Assembly: GCF_018812025.1 (NCBI RefSeq)
Contig: NC_063061.1
Coordinates: 7,482,711-7,546,710, forward strand
Direction: 5' to 3'
From: Megalobrama amblycephala
Lineage: Eukaryota; Chordata; Actinopteri; Cypriniformes; Xenocyprididae
DNA length: 64,000 bases
The translations under genes and the position numbers were made by a program. Positions 44,960-56,772 of this stretch are shown here, piece after piece. Each line of letters opens with the position of its first letter. Position 1 is the stretch's first letter. The notes below the pieces were generated by a model that worked only from the letters and a program-made list of their open reading frames with translations, was not told where the DNA came from and made no database searches.

Positions 44960-45600
44960 TCCCTGCTCCTGCAGGAGCTCAGTTTCTCTGGCTAATTTTC
45001 TCCACAGCCGCAGTAGTTGTCATCTCTCTCTGCTCCCGCAGGAGCTCAGTTTCTCTGGCTAATTTTTCTCCACTGCTGCAGCAGTGATGTTCCCTCTGCT
45101 CCTGCAGGAGCTCAGTTTCTCTGGCTAATTTTTCTCCACTGCTGCAGCAGTGATGTTTCCTCTGGTCCCGCAGGAGCTCTATTTGTCTTACTAACCTTTT
45201 CTCCTCAGCTACAGCAGTTATCTCCCTGCTTCAACATGAAGGTTTCTCTGGCTAATTTTTCTCCACTGCTGCAGCAGTGATGTTCCCTCTGCTCCCCCAG
45301 GAGCTCCATTTGTTTGTTTAACCTTTTCTCCACTGCCAAAATTCTATCCTCCCTCTCAGTTTCTCTGGCTATTTTTTTCCACTGCCGCAGCAGTGATGTC
45401 CTCTTTGCTCCCACAGGACCTCAGTTTCTCTGTCTAAACTTTCTTCACAGCCGCCGCAGTGTTATCTCCCCACTCCCACAGGAGCTCAGTTTCTCTGGCA
45501 AAATTTTCTCCACTGCCATAGCAGTGATGTCCTCTTCTCTCCTGCAGGAGCTCAGTTTCTCCATCTAACATTTTCCCCACTGCTGCAGCAGTGATTCCCC
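44960..45600 (-). repeat. 66-bp minisatellite, open on the minus strand
   Basis: About ten units share the core GAGCTCAGTTTCTCTGGCTA. The best units start at 44976, 45042, 45108 and 45174, a period of exactly 66 bp or 22 codons. On the minus strand the repeat unit reads approximately ELLQEQREHHCCSSGEKLAR. The run is open over several units (45205-45414 and 45434-45646) with frame changes between. Each unit carries a CTGCTGCAGCAG palindrome. It could be a decayed coding repeat or a repeat that is open only by chance of period. Confidence 0.75.
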
Positions 45601-45683
45601 CATCCAATGATGCAAGAAGCAATGGTGCATCCAAATACTGAGCCATGTAATCCTAAAACTAACATTTCCCAACGCTATGGTCA

Positions 45684-46092
45684 TTGCTGCTCTCACAGTC
45701 TAAATCTGGTTCTGTGCATGGTGGTCTCAGCATCCGGACACGTAAGCACTTTTTTTTTTTTGAGATTTTAAACTGCACACATTCACTACTGGAGCTCAGA
45801 GACATGCTATCTTTCTGGAAATTTAGAAAGAGATGCAACCCAGATCGACAACCCTTAGAGCTTGAGCAACCCACAGACACCCATTGGAGCTCCAGAACAG
45901 GGTTTAGTAAGTAAAGTGCTTCAGCTGCTAGATGTAAACCTGGAAATGCTAGTTCAGCGTTCAGGAGAAAACAGCAAGACCAAATTTGAAGCAGATCCTC
46001 TGTTGCACCATCATGGCTCTCAGACAGATCTGGAACATTGTTTTGGATGTACAGATTTCAGAGATGAACAATCGATTCCAGAACACATATAG
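45684..46092 (+). other. Unrecognised open segments next to the minisatellite
   Basis: Two overlapping plus-strand frames read LLELRDMLSFWKFRKRCNPD and QPLELEQPTDTHWSSRTG (to 45914), then LQLLDVNLEMLVQRSGENSK (to 46092). The composition looks protein-like, but I recognise no domain. They may be retroelement-derived. Confidence 0.3.
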
Positions 46093-46807
46093 CATCATGA
46101 AAAGATCAGCAGCCTGCCTGCCTGCCAGGATCCACAGTATTTAGCAGTCTAGAACTACTGGAAACAACATGGACAAGCTGTTGAGGATGCAGAATTCACA
46201 GTATTTATTCAACATTTCAATAGAAAAATGCAAATAGGACAACAGAGATGATACCCTACACTCACGGAAGTGCCAGACAGCTGCCCCATGGACATTTTTC
46301 CTTACTCTTTCTTTACAATTAGTAGTTATAGCACTAAATAAACATGAATGAACATCAGAAGGTAACTGAAATGTTTCATCTCTTAATAAGTGTTTTAATC
46401 ATGCAAGGATGTCATTAGTTACGCTATCCTTAGTTACGCAATATATTGTTCTCAGACTGTTTTATTATGTCGATATATGTCCATATCTCATTAGTTAGCT
46501 AGAAAGAAAGCATTTTGTTAAATGCAGTGTTACATATTCAATATATTTTTATCTAACCTGTTATTAATGCCTTCATTATTTATGTTTGAATAAATCTTAC
46601 AAATTGCAATCATTTAAATGGTTATATTTTGCCAACAAATTGGAGTAGAAACATAATTCTCTTATTAAGCACTTGATATAAAAACTTTAAATTAAATTTT
46701 GTGAAACATTTTATTTGAGTGTTGATTAAATAAATTTGATAAACTAATTGATTAAATAAGCCCTATTTTCATTTTATGAAAATTGTAATTAAGGTGTTTA
46801 GGTAAAA
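46093..46807. other. Unassigned AT-rich stretch
   Basis: No gene, terminal repeat or array was seen. Confidence 0.3.
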
Positions 46808-48951
46808 TTAAAGCTGCAGTCCGCGATTTTTCCTCTTTGACGCCATCTCTTGTTTGAAACCTGCAATTGCAGTTATATGCGGAACAGTTATCTGTACGTG
46901 CGTTGTGCCTCGGCACAGCTCGTCAGCGCCAGTGATGCGCGGGTTGATCCAAAATGAGCGGGTGCCTGCGGTCATCCGCGGTCACCCGCGGTTACGAGTC
47001 ATCCAAAAATATTTTTAATGATATTCGGGTCGCGGTCAGTCGGGTCGTTTGAAATAAAGATGCCAATTAAACCTTTGTAATTTTCAGTTTTACTTGGGTT
47101 TCAGTTTTACTTTCATGGGTAGCCTATTTGTGAATATTTATTTATTGATATTGTAGCCTCAGTCTTTGGCTTAGCCTACCTGTTTTTGTTTGTCTAAAAT
47201 GCGTTAATAAATACTTTATTGACATATTCTATCACTGCATTTTGTGCTTGTGAGAGCTTCAATTGGGCATTCACGTGGCGAAATAGCCTAAGCCTACTAA
47301 TACAAGTGAGAAATCCTTATTTAGGCTACCTTTTGAATGTTGAGCGTTATTAACTTTTGAATAAATGCTGACGCGGGACAAAATGCCCGATTTCCCAACA
47401 CGTTGAACTGAGCAATGCCATTGTACCATTTTAATAGGCTACTTTTAAAGGCATATAGCTCAGTAATGTCAGTTTTATGTATTTTCTGAGAGGGGGCGGG
47501 ATTTTTGTTGGGAAAGTCGGGGGAGAGACGCACACTTCGATTAGACTGGATAAACACATGCAGCATCTTAATTGTTAAGAAAATGAAACGAAATAAATGA
47601 ATAAATCAAGCCTTTTTTACATAACACTAGGCTATATCATACAACATTCAGAAAAAGAACAGTTTGCGCTCCTAAGGGCTGTCACACTTTTCCAAAAGTG
47701 GGCCTTCTCTCAGTTGACCTGCTGATGAATTCTTCAAGCAGGGTCGAAACATAAACATCGCATTCATCAATAATATGCATCTAGACAGCTGAAATGGAAA
47801 ATGATGGGCCGCCTCAAGAACTGCCTGCTAGCTGCACCTCTGAGGGCACCACGTCAGGTCCTGAAACATTTCTCTCCTCCACAGGCTGGATTAATGGATA
47901 TTATTGGCCAGGGAGGCTGATGGGGGGCGTATGGGAGGCGCATGGGAGGGGGGCGGCCACACCCCCCGCACCCCTAGTTCTTACGTCTATGGCCCAATGA
48001 CGCTACAATGAGCATTTACTACTTTTAAAAAAATGCGGGTCAGGAAGCGGGTCGGGTACAATATTTTCCCTTTTTTTTTTTTGCGGTCCGAGTTGCGGGC
48101 GGGTTAGTTGAAAACGTCGGTCGGGTGCGGGTTGTTTATACATTGACCCGCGCATCACTGGTCAGCGCGGATGAATCTAATGCTTGCTGTCAGTCACCAC
48201 ACCGGTGTGGATACTGTACTTCAGAATCACAGATTCTACGTCTTGAAAGTATGACCAATATAAGAATTTTCACTGGAAAATATCATCTGAACAAGTAAGT
48301 AACATTTCTGCCACTTTTGTTCTGACCAAACTGAGGAAAAAGGCATCAGGCCTACAATAAATTGCGCTGAAAATGGTGATTAAATCTAACAATCGCTTAG
48401 CTCGGATCATGCCAAACCGTGCATCTTATTATTACTGTTATACTTTGTTCTCAAATGTTAATGTTAACAACATCAGCATTGCATGACTATGTGTATTTAC
48501 TGTATATTAGCGTTACCTGTAGATTTCAATTTCTGTAGCCACTCCACAGTCCGAAGTCTTTTACTTTTGACCACTGATGATTGTCATTTAGAGCTTTCTG
48601 GATTACAATCTGCCATCAAAATGATAAGTTTAATTATTTCAGCTGCTGTGAGAACAGGCTATAAATGATCCGCTACCAGCTGCATCCTCACGTGATAAAA
48701 CCGACTTGCCTGGACTCCTTACTTTCTGTTTACGGACGTGACGTAATGAGGCACAGAGGAACTGCTGCATGCTCGAATTTCCCGCGGAAATCCACCATGT
48801 CGTTCTTATTATAAAACATTATTACAAGCTTACCGTTGTGAATCGAGCTAAGATAATGAGATAGTTTTGAACACTGGCTGGTTATGTACTTGCTCAAAAA
48901 TTTATTTTGGATAATTTTTAACCAAAAAAAGTTACAGGACTGCAGCTTTAA
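46808..48951. mobile_element. TTAA-flanked element with AGCTGCAGTCC ends
   Basis: TTAA at 46808-46811 is followed by AGCTGCAGTCCGCG, and the right end is its inverse (GGACTGCAGCT) followed by TTAA at 48948-48951. The element is non-coding and is split by the hAT element at 46930-48160. Without that insert about 0.9 kb remain. Confidence 0.78.
46930..48160. mobile_element. hAT element, 1231 bp, TSD GTCAGCGC
   Basis: Perfect 15-bp ends CAGTGATGCGCGGGT (inverted at the right) and an exact 8-bp duplication GTCAGCGC at 46922-46929 and 48161-48168 define it. Subterminal regions are full of CGGGT/ACCCG repeats, which may be transposase-binding sites. There is only an 68-codon open frame at 47794-48000 and no recognisable transposase. 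Confidence 0.94.
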
Positions 48952-49019
48952 ATAAATTAATTTAAACCCTAAATTTAAACCGCTCACTTTTGCCCAGGCC
49001 CGGACAAAAAGGAAATTCT

Positions 49020-49182
49020 GCCTACACCACTGGTCTATGTACTCTGCCACGGGCCAATTGCAATCACCCTCTGACATCAGCCAACTAAAATCATAGTCCA
49101 AGCCACTCCAAAAATGGTCCATAAGTGTAATGTCATCCCAGGAAACCATATCCTTGAGGAACTCATCCACAAAATACTCCAT
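49020..49182 (-). pseudogene. Retroelement gag-like fragment
   Basis: The minus-strand frame reads MEYFVDEFLKDMVSWDD, then LMDHFWSGLDYDFSWLMSEG and WPVAEYIDQW, close in pattern to the capsid tail found in many fish retroelement gag proteins. It is about 50 residues long with no flanking domains. Confidence 0.4.
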
Positions 49183-49189
49183 TGGGCAT

Positions 49190-49959
49190 TCATTTTGATA
49201 TATGGAGCATAATTGCTCCTTTGTGCCGCTTTGCTATCAACTCCATACCTTATTTTTGATGATCTTTTGTTCTGTTACACACTGGCTTGACTTGATGATC
49301 CACAATAAAAATGCATGATGCATGCAGAAGGATGATAAACTCACATTTAATAACCACTTGGAACCATAGAGAGAAAACCAGCATGAAGCATTAAAGTTAA
49401 AGTGTAATACTATTTCATGCATTCTGACTTATTTACACTGTTAAAGAGTTGCATTCTCATGTTAAACATGGCCAAAGTTTCAAAACACGAGTTGGACGTA
49501 TGACGGAGTATTTCTGTGCCAAATCCAGTACTTCTGGTTTCGGTACAGGATTCTGAGAGTTTTTTTTTGAGTGTGTCCGGTATGACGTCAAAAGAGAGCG
49601 GAATTCCTTGTATAGGCACTTCTCCCTGATAAGCGTGCGCACACACATCACCCAGAGCAAGAGCAAGAGCATGCCCATCAACGCATTTTGTTAGGGATAA
49701 GGAAGCCGAGAGATTTTTTAACAATGGCTGTGTCATAATTCAGGGGCTGCACCCTTTGAAGGCTGCATACATCATCGAGGCAGTCTCATTTAAGAAAAAT
49801 AACCATTAGATTGCAACGTAAGAAAGAAATTACAGTATTTTACACCTCACAATGAAGATCAGTCAATTTTATTACGGTTACTTTTCTTAAATATGACATC
49901 CTTGATGAAGTATGCAGCCTCTGATTGTGAGGGAAAGATTACCTTTCCAAAGAACCCAG
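49190..49959. other. Unassigned stretch
   Basis: I see no gene or terminal repeat. One minus-strand frame (49410-49736) has no recognisable motif. Confidence 0.3.
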
Positions 49960-50453
49960 CGTTAAGGTACAGAGAATGAAGTTTGTTTTTCCGGGGCAGC
50001 AACGGAGTTGTGCATGTATGTTTGTTTGTTCCCGGGAATTCTGCGATGAATACTTTGTAAACAAGTCCCGGTTCAGGCGATGGATTTGCAGATTGTGGAT
50101 GGTGAGTAAAGCTGCATCAGATGTCTGTGTTTTGTTGGCAATCAGGCGCGCAAGTGCATATAATGTAAACAACACAAACGTTTTTGTTCCCTTTTTATTC
50201 ATAAAGATGCGATCTCTACGCAGAAGCTGCGCGCGCTTGTGACTCTTTTAGCTCCACCCACAGCACTGACGGCAGACACGCCTCCAGGATCTCAGCTTTT
50301 TTCGGAAAGACTCGGTTTAGCGTATCTATCTTTTATAAATATGACAAAACTAAAGACTTTTCGGAGATATGAAGGATGAATTGTTACTCTATATGTACTC
50401 AAGATTAACATGAGATTGGCAGAAACTGTGTGTGATACCCCCCCCTTTAACAC
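49960..50453 (+). repeat. TTAA-type cyprinid repeat, right part
   Basis: The stretch from AAGTTTGTTTTTCCGGGGCA to CCCCCCCTTTAA matches, from memory, the right portion of a high-copy zebrafish-type element. It includes TCGGAAAGACTCGGTTTAGC and a Cys-rich open frame (GQQRSCACMFVCSREFC) that may be a remnant of a zinc-finger exon. Confidence 0.45.
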
Positions 50454-51625
50454 AAGACAGTGATCAGACGATGACTTAGAGTTTAAATATGTGAAGGTAA
50501 CAAGAGACTAAGTGAAGTATCAGTTGTCATGGTAACAAAAAATGGTTTCTATGAAAACAAACAAGATGACAATGGAAAAAGGAACTAAATCTAAGGAACT
50601 GAAATCAGAAACATCAAGACAAAAGAACATCAAAATTAAAGTCCTTGAGCACAGAGACACAGGGAATTGTGACAATAGGACTATACTTAAAAAACACTTT
50701 TTGTGCCCCATGGCAAACGAAATATTATTGATAATAAGACATGATTACAGAAGTGTTATTCATTTTAAGTTTATAAAGTGTAGTCTTGTTTAAGATTATG
50801 TAATCATTCAAAACAGTTTTGCAGAAGGTCACACAGAGCAGAACAAAATGTTGTCATTTCCTATTAAATAGATGAGTAAACTGTTTAATAAATGCAACTG
50901 CAAACTGCCATTGATATGACAAATGGATACACTATAATCAAAATATTAATGCCATAATTTCAATATTTATAAATAAGGATTCATACACATTTGTACATTT
51001 GTGAAGTTGTACCTATGTAAATAGTTTACGTTAGAATGCTTTCAATACATCAGTATCATACAATGCAGTGTCTGTGCAAACATAAGTAATTGTACGAGTG
51101 ATAGAACCAAACTTTAGGTACAAATACATATGAATTCTCATGAGATCAAATTGACTTTTCATTGCTTTAGGAAGAAAACGCTGTGCGAAGTATGCTTTGA
51201 AAAATTTACCTCAGAAGAAGAAAGCAATCCGACACGTGGCTTGATCCAGATATAATTTCTTAAAGGTATGTCATTTATTCTTACTTACAAACGTGTTATA
51301 GCCTGAGTGAAACATGTTGAAATATGAAATATATAGGCAGCAACCTTTCATTGTATCTAAAATGTCAAACGAAGTGAGGTTGTTTTATGCTCTATAATAT
51401 AAAAAGAAACATAATGCAATATAAAATAATAAGAGTAATGAGTGTTTACTCTGTAACATGATAAACGGTAATGTCTAGAATCTTTTGACCAGTGTTTATT
51501 GTGAAAAACTGTGTCTGCGTTTATATATTGAAATAATACAATGTGCAATAATGTGCAAAATAATAATAATTTATTTTCTATGTTTTATGTACTGTGATAT
51601 AAATACATCACATATTTGTGTCTGT
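50454..51625. other. Unassigned AT-rich stretch
   Basis: Only one possible exon-like island was noted, at 51171-51265, flanked by a TTTCATTGCTTTAG acceptor-like and AAAGGTATG donor-like sequence. No domain can be assigned. Confidence 0.3.
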
Positions 51626-52620
51626 ATCTAATCAAGTCACCTTTAATTTTATAATGCTTTACAATACAAATTGCTTCAAAGCAATGATTCAGTGATGCAA
51701 ACAGAGTTAATTTTGGTTGTAAAGCAGCTCTAAATAGAAAGTAGTGTCATTCAGCAGAAGTTAGTTTAGTGTTGATTCAGTTTTGTTATAAAGATAATCG
51801 ATTATTAATTTAGTTCAAATTAGGCTATAAAGCTGCTCTGCAGTAAAAAGTGATGTCAATGTCCAGCTCAGTTCAGTTCTCCTCAAACAGTGTCAAGTGT
51901 AGTCAGATCAATAATATTGTTGAATATTAAGTGTCCCCAACTAAGCAGACCAGAGGCGACAGTGGCAAGGAACCCAAACTCCATCAGTTGACAGAAATCG
52001 AGAAAAAAAAAAAAAACCTTGGGAGAAACCAGACTCAGCCAGGGGGCCAGTTCTCCTCTGGCCAAAGAATAAACATGGTGCGATTAAGATTCCAGGCTGC
52101 ATCACAAGTCAGAAGTCAGATTGTGGATTTGTATCATTTAAAATATTTAATCCAGTTCCTTCTACTGAAAGATCCAATTCATCATACCGTATGGAGACGA
52201 AGCTGGCCATAGGGGTCTGTGCAGAGGATTTTTCTGGTTCTTGTGGTCTTTGCTGAGTATCTCTGGTGATGGCTGTCATGTCAACAAGGTCTTCACAGTG
52301 GACTGACATGGTCTCTGCTGACATTCAGGGTTGCGTTGTGGTTATGTCTAGGTGTAGGTCCAACATCTGATCTCGATACGGCCTGGATCTGGCTTACTAC
52401 GGTAACCTCAGGATAAGAATGAGACAGACAAACTAATATTAGCATAGATACCATTCTTCTTATGATATAAGTACACCGGGTGTTATGGGAAGTGCTCCTA
52501 GTTCCAGTTGACCTAATTTATGCAACCCAACAATCATTTAACTGATTTGAAAATAGAAATTAATAATGTGTTATCTGTATGCTATCTAGATTTAACCATT
52601 GTTTTCTTCCAGGTAGATCT
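51626..52620 (+). repeat. Interspersed cyprinid repeat R1, copy 2 (longer)
   Basis: It begins ATCAAGTCACCTTTAATTTT and contains AGTGGCAAGGAACCCAAACT and CTTGGGAGAAACCAGACTCA, as in copy 1. It then continues for 570 bp through CTGTCATGTCAACAAGGTCT and GGTGTTATGGGAAGTG. There is no coding content. Confidence 0.7.
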
Positions 52621-52984
52621 AACAGTCGTATTGAGGTAAGAAATACTAAAGAAATTGAACAAGGAATTAAATGTAAAATAGATTTTCTTTTTCTTTTCTT
52701 TTTTTTTTTTTCTTGACCAATAAAATATCTAAACTCTGTTAATCCTCAATAAGGACTTCTGTAGACGTGTGAAAATAAAGTCTGGTTAGTAATAAGTGAA
52801 GCTGCTAATGCTGTTTGTGGAGTTATTTAATCAGATCTTCAAAGAGATTTAATGTCTTTTATCTTCAGTTGATTTCATCTAAGGCTGTGGCTGAAGTCAG
52901 TTGTAGTTCTTGTGTTTCTATTTTCTTCAGTGATTCTGCTTGTTAACAGCAGGTGTTCATCACTAATGCTTAATCATCACTTGA
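52621..52984. other. Unassigned stretch
   Basis: A polypyrimidine run at 52687-52713 is the only notable feature. Confidence 0.3.
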
Positions 52985-53490
52985 ATGAATGAACGAATGG
53001 TATACCAGTGTGCAGCATCCACTTGGATGATGTGACGGCAGCCACAGTACAACGGCACCAGTGCGCTCACCACACACCAGCTCTAGGTGGAGAGGAGAGA
53101 GAGTGATAGAGCCAGTTCAATGGATGGGGATTATTAGGAGGCCATGATTGGCAAGGGCCAATGGAGGAAATTTGGCCAGGACACCGGGGTTACACCTCTA
53201 CTCTTTAAGAGAAGTGCCATTTTTTAATGACCACAGAGAGTCAGGACCTCGGTTTAACGTCTCATCCAAAGGACGGTACTTGTTACAGTATAGTGTCCCC
53301 ATCACTATACTGCGGTGTTAGGACCCACACAGACCACAGGGTGAGGACCCCCTGCTGGCCTCACTAACACCTGCTGGACAGCTACCTGTTTTTTCCAGAA
53401 GGTCTCCCATCCAGGTACTAACCAGGCTCAGCCCTGCTTAACTTCAGTGGGAAACGAGTCTTGGGCTACATGGTGATATGGCTGCTGGCC
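52985..53490 (-). mobile_element. SINE3-like 5S rRNA-derived SINE
   Basis: Read on the minus strand from about 53488, the head contains GAAGTTAAGCAGGGCTGAGC, GCCTGGTTAGTACCTGGATG and GGGAGACC. These correspond to the internal control region and 3' part of 5S rRNA. The body then has TAGTGATGGGGACACTATAC and GATGAGACGTTAAACCGAGG, typical of the zebrafish SINE3 family. It is transcribed by polymerase III from the 5S-type promoter and uses a LINE partner in trans (family knowledge). The tail near 52985 is truncated or diverged. Confidence 0.9.
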
Positions 53491-53602
53491 AATTAATCGC
53501 TTAATTATGTCATTAACTTTAACTCTGCTTCAGTGTTACTTTAACACTATATAGAGAAGGACCAAAGGTTCTCTGAGCAGAGTTGATTTAATTCTGGATT
53601 CA

Positions 53603-54196
53603 CATCCATCCATCATAAATATGTGCTCCACATGGCTCCGGGTGGTTAATAAAGGCCTTCTGAAGTGAAGTGATGCGTTTGTGTAAAAAGATATCCATAT
53701 TTAACAAGTTATAAAGTAAAATATTTAGCTTCCGCCAGACCGCCTTCCGTATTCAACGTACGCAGAAATTGTAAAACTCTTGCAGTTCCTACGCCTTCCC
53801 TATTCAACTTATGGAAAAAGTGTAACTGATGTGATGCCAGTTTACACTTTCTTCGTAACTTTAATATGGAAGGCGGTCTGGCGGAAGCTAACTTGTTAAA
53901 TATGGATTTTTTTTTTTTACACAAACGCATCGCTTCACTTCAGAAGGCCTTTATTAACCCCCCGGAGCCATGTGGAGCACATATTTATGATTGATGGATG
54001 TGGATGGAAGCACTTTCTTCAGCTCATACTCATTGATCCCTATCACTGCCATTATAAAGCTCGGATGCGTCAGGATATTTATTAATATTTCTGTGATTAA
54101 GTTCATCAGAAAGAAGAAAGTCATATACACCTAGGATGGCTTGAGGGTGAGTAAAGCTTGGGCTAATTTTCATTTCAAAGTGAACTAATCCTTTAA
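53603..54196. repeat. Foldback TTAA element, left end truncated
   Basis: Arms 53603-53690 and 53915-54000 are inverted copies (GGCCTTCTGAAGTGAAG and AATAAAGGCC shared), as are TTCCGCCAGACCGCCTTCC at 53729 and its inverse at 53870. The right side continues to AACTAATCCTTTAA at 54196. The matching outer left arm is missing. A sister copy starts at 56581. Confidence 0.8.
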
Positions 54197-54296
54197 ATTT
54201 TATGGGAATTCTGCTTACAAAGAAAGGCATTGGACCCACTGAAGAGGTCAACCATTTGTGGTAGGAGAAGAGAGGGCAGGTCAGAGCTGCCCCATC

Positions 54297-54430
54297 AGTG
54301 TTGGTTAAAGTTAGGCTTACTTTTAAATGTAATGCATTACAATATTGCGTTACTCCCGAAAAAAGCTGTAGTTACGTTTTCTGGAAAGTAATGAATTGTT
54401 ACTTTTGCGTTACTTTTTCTCATCTGAGCT
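54297..54430 (+). repeat. MITE end of the CAGTGTTGG type
   Basis: CAGTGTTGGTTAAAGTTAGG followed by alternating TTAC/GTAAC-rich sequence (GCATTACAATATTGCGTTAC) is a common fish hAT-like terminus. The right end was not located. Confidence 0.45.
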
Positions 54431-55239
54431 AGGCTTGCTTGCTTGTTTTTTAAAAGAAGAGGCTCTGTTCTTTCTTTTTGATATACTGTATATTCAGAGG
54501 GCCATGAAGGTTTTGTGAAAATGGCTGGCAACTTAAAAAAAAAAAAAAAAAAAAAACACTGGCGGGGAAAGAGTTAACATGCATATGTTAATCAAGGAGG
54601 TGTGCTCTTAACAACTCATGTCTGTCAAAATGCTGTCAAGAAAAACAGCCTGACATTGTTTTGTCCATGGATGTAGACAAACTGCAGTTCCAAAAACTGT
54701 GCATCCCAGGGTGCGAACTACGGGGGAGCTAGGGGGAGCTCAGCTCCCCTTAATAAGACATGGGCTATCCTGAAAACATGATTTGTGAAATTTTGGGGGG
54801 TCTCAAAAAATACTGACAATGTGTTATTTTGATGTAGTTTTGTGTAATGTGATCATCGTGGATTATTATGTGTAAGTAGGCTCGCCCAAAGTACACGGTA
54901 TAGTTTGAACACTGGTGCATACCATTCCAAAAGATCATATTGCATGTTGCATTGATGTTTATTTTTAATGGCTCAAACATATACGGCTCTATTACAGCGC
55001 CGGTCATCCCTTTTATTTGCGTTTCTGAATGGCCCTTGAATGAAATATTTGTACATGATAGAGAGTAAAAGAGCCCTGCCAGGGGCATTGCTAGGCCCTA
55101 AATTTTTACTCAGAGCAAAGGACTCCTTATGCTTTTGAATCGCTCTCGCGTTACTTTGATGTCACACACTGACCAGTCTGCGCAGCGCAGATGCATCTCA
55201 AACAAGCCTATGCGTCTTCTTCAGTCCACAGCAGTGCAG

Positions 55240-55752
55240 CGTCAGTGTCAGAAGGTGTGTGATGTGTAACAAGGTGTGTGTTTATCAATAGATTGTTATG
55301 ATATCTGCATCTGTGCAGTTCTTTGTCATAAATGCCGTTACAAAATGGGATGCGGGAGCAATACAAGACGGTTTATCACTGCTTTAATCCCTCAACTACA
55401 GTTGTTTTCCTCCAGCGAAAATTAAACATGAGGACATAGGCTACTTTAGAAAATGTTGTTTTCATTTGAATTTTACATTTGATTAACATCATGCACAGAA
55501 ATTATTAAAGACACAATCACACTGTAGAAATGGTTTGTGGGTTTAACTCAAAAGTAAGTAGCTTAACCTGGTTGCTTTAAAATTTTGAATTCATTAAAAC
55601 TAAATATCTGAGACGATACAAATTAAGAGTTTAGTTTATTCAACAGAAACTCAAAATATTGTTACCTGAACAATGTGAATCTAAGCTAATTTGACAACAG
55701 ATTTGTGAAAAGTTGTGATAACAAAACATGAAATTATATATATATATATACC

Positions 55753-55787
<35 letters not shown>

Positions 55788-55857
55788 CCCCTACCCTTAA
55801 ACCTACCCATACCACCAGAGCTTTCCCTAACCTTACCCATATCCCACCTCAATAGCA

Positions 55858-55908
<51 letters not shown>

Positions 55909-55990
55909 TTTTTACAGTGCAGTGACAAGCAGCGCTCAGTCAATGCCTCATTTAAACTGCTTATCAGAATAAAATGACAGAGACAGAAAT
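55240..55990 (-). repeat. Interspersed repeat R2, copy 2 (inverted), split by microsatellite
   Basis: It matches the inverse of 26515-27010. An insertion-like block at 55735-55915 consists of AT dinucleotide runs, a 73-bp unique core and a T-run. Confidence 0.65.
55735..55915. repeat. AT microsatellite around a MITE core
   Basis: AT runs at about 55737-55750, 55761-55786 and 55859-55890 plus T-runs to 55914 surround CTACCCTTAAACCTACCC and following sequence, which is the same as 57651-57719 inside a 378-bp MITE. Confidence 0.8.
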
Positions 55991-56580
55991 GCCATGTGAA
56001 GTTATTTTGACACATTTTATTAGCCTTAGTGCAAAGGGATTTGTGGTTTTTGATGTAACTTTGAATTATAGAAGTGGGGAATTGAGAGATTCATGTGCTG
56101 TTACTTTTTTTATAGAAACAATTGTTTTTTTTTTTTTGTCTGTATTCTAAATGAATAATAATGAATATGATCTGGTTAGTTAAAAGGATTTCAAATAAAA
56201 TAACTCTTCAGTGGTTTGACTTGATAGGTAGTGTAGAACTTATTACTTTTTTTTTTTTTTTTAATTCATACCCTTATTGGGGGCTGAGCCCCGCTAATAT
56301 TAAAATCATAGAATCACCCCTGGCCTGGACCCTGCAACCTTTGAGGAAAAACAGAGGCCTGTTTCCTTATCCTCTTCCACCTAAATGGTAAAAATATGGG
56401 CAAATTAGGCAAAACTACTGCAGACAGATTCAGCAAAGGCTTGGAACAAGAGAACAAGAACCAATCCTATACCAGGGGAAACCGGCAGTGGCCGCAACCA
56501 AGAGGAGATTGAGTGTTGGGTGGAATGGCTCACCAGAGCCATATCATCTCAGGCATACATGGTCATTAGCTAAATATATC

Positions 56581-56772
56581 TTAAAGGATTATTTCACTTT
56601 CAAATGATAATTACCCCAAGCTTTACTCATCCAAGCCATCCTAGGTGTATATGACTTTCTTCTTTCTGATGAACACAATCAGGAGAAATATTAATAAATA
56701 TCCTAAACACATCTGAGCTTTATAATGGCAGTAAGTGAGACCAAGTATTATGCTCAAGAAAGTGCTTCCATC
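56581..56772 (+). repeat. Foldback TTAA element, sister copy, left part
   Basis: TTAAAGGATTATTTCACTTT begins the copy. It shares sequence with the inverse of 54000-54196 (ATCCTAGGTGTATATGACTT). It is cut at 56773 and continues at 59794-60065, where the arms (CATCCATCATAAACGCCACA, AACAAGTTATAAAGTAAAAT) can be read. Confidence 0.7.

Larger units (their letters stand above)
54707..56315. mobile_element. Possible hAT-like element with R2 interior
   Basis: Left CCCAGGGTGCGAAC with GGGGGAGCTCAGCTCCCC about 35 bp inside, and right CACCCCTGG with GGGGGCTGAGCCCC at a similar distance, look like matched subterminal palindromes. No 8-bp duplication was found. The interior holds the inverted R2 copy. 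Confidence 0.35.

Noticed and set aside
51171..51265. Exon-like island reading LCEVCFEKFTSEEESNP as a RING-type start
   Set aside because: Only one short CxxC is visible, no neighbouring exon was found, and the frame is closed soon after.
53225..53490. A true 5S rRNA gene
   Set aside because: Only part of 5S-like sequence is present and it is fused to a SINE3-type body, so it is a SINE.
55728..55925. Tyr/Ile-rich open frame
   Set aside because: It is a translation of AT dinucleotide repeats.
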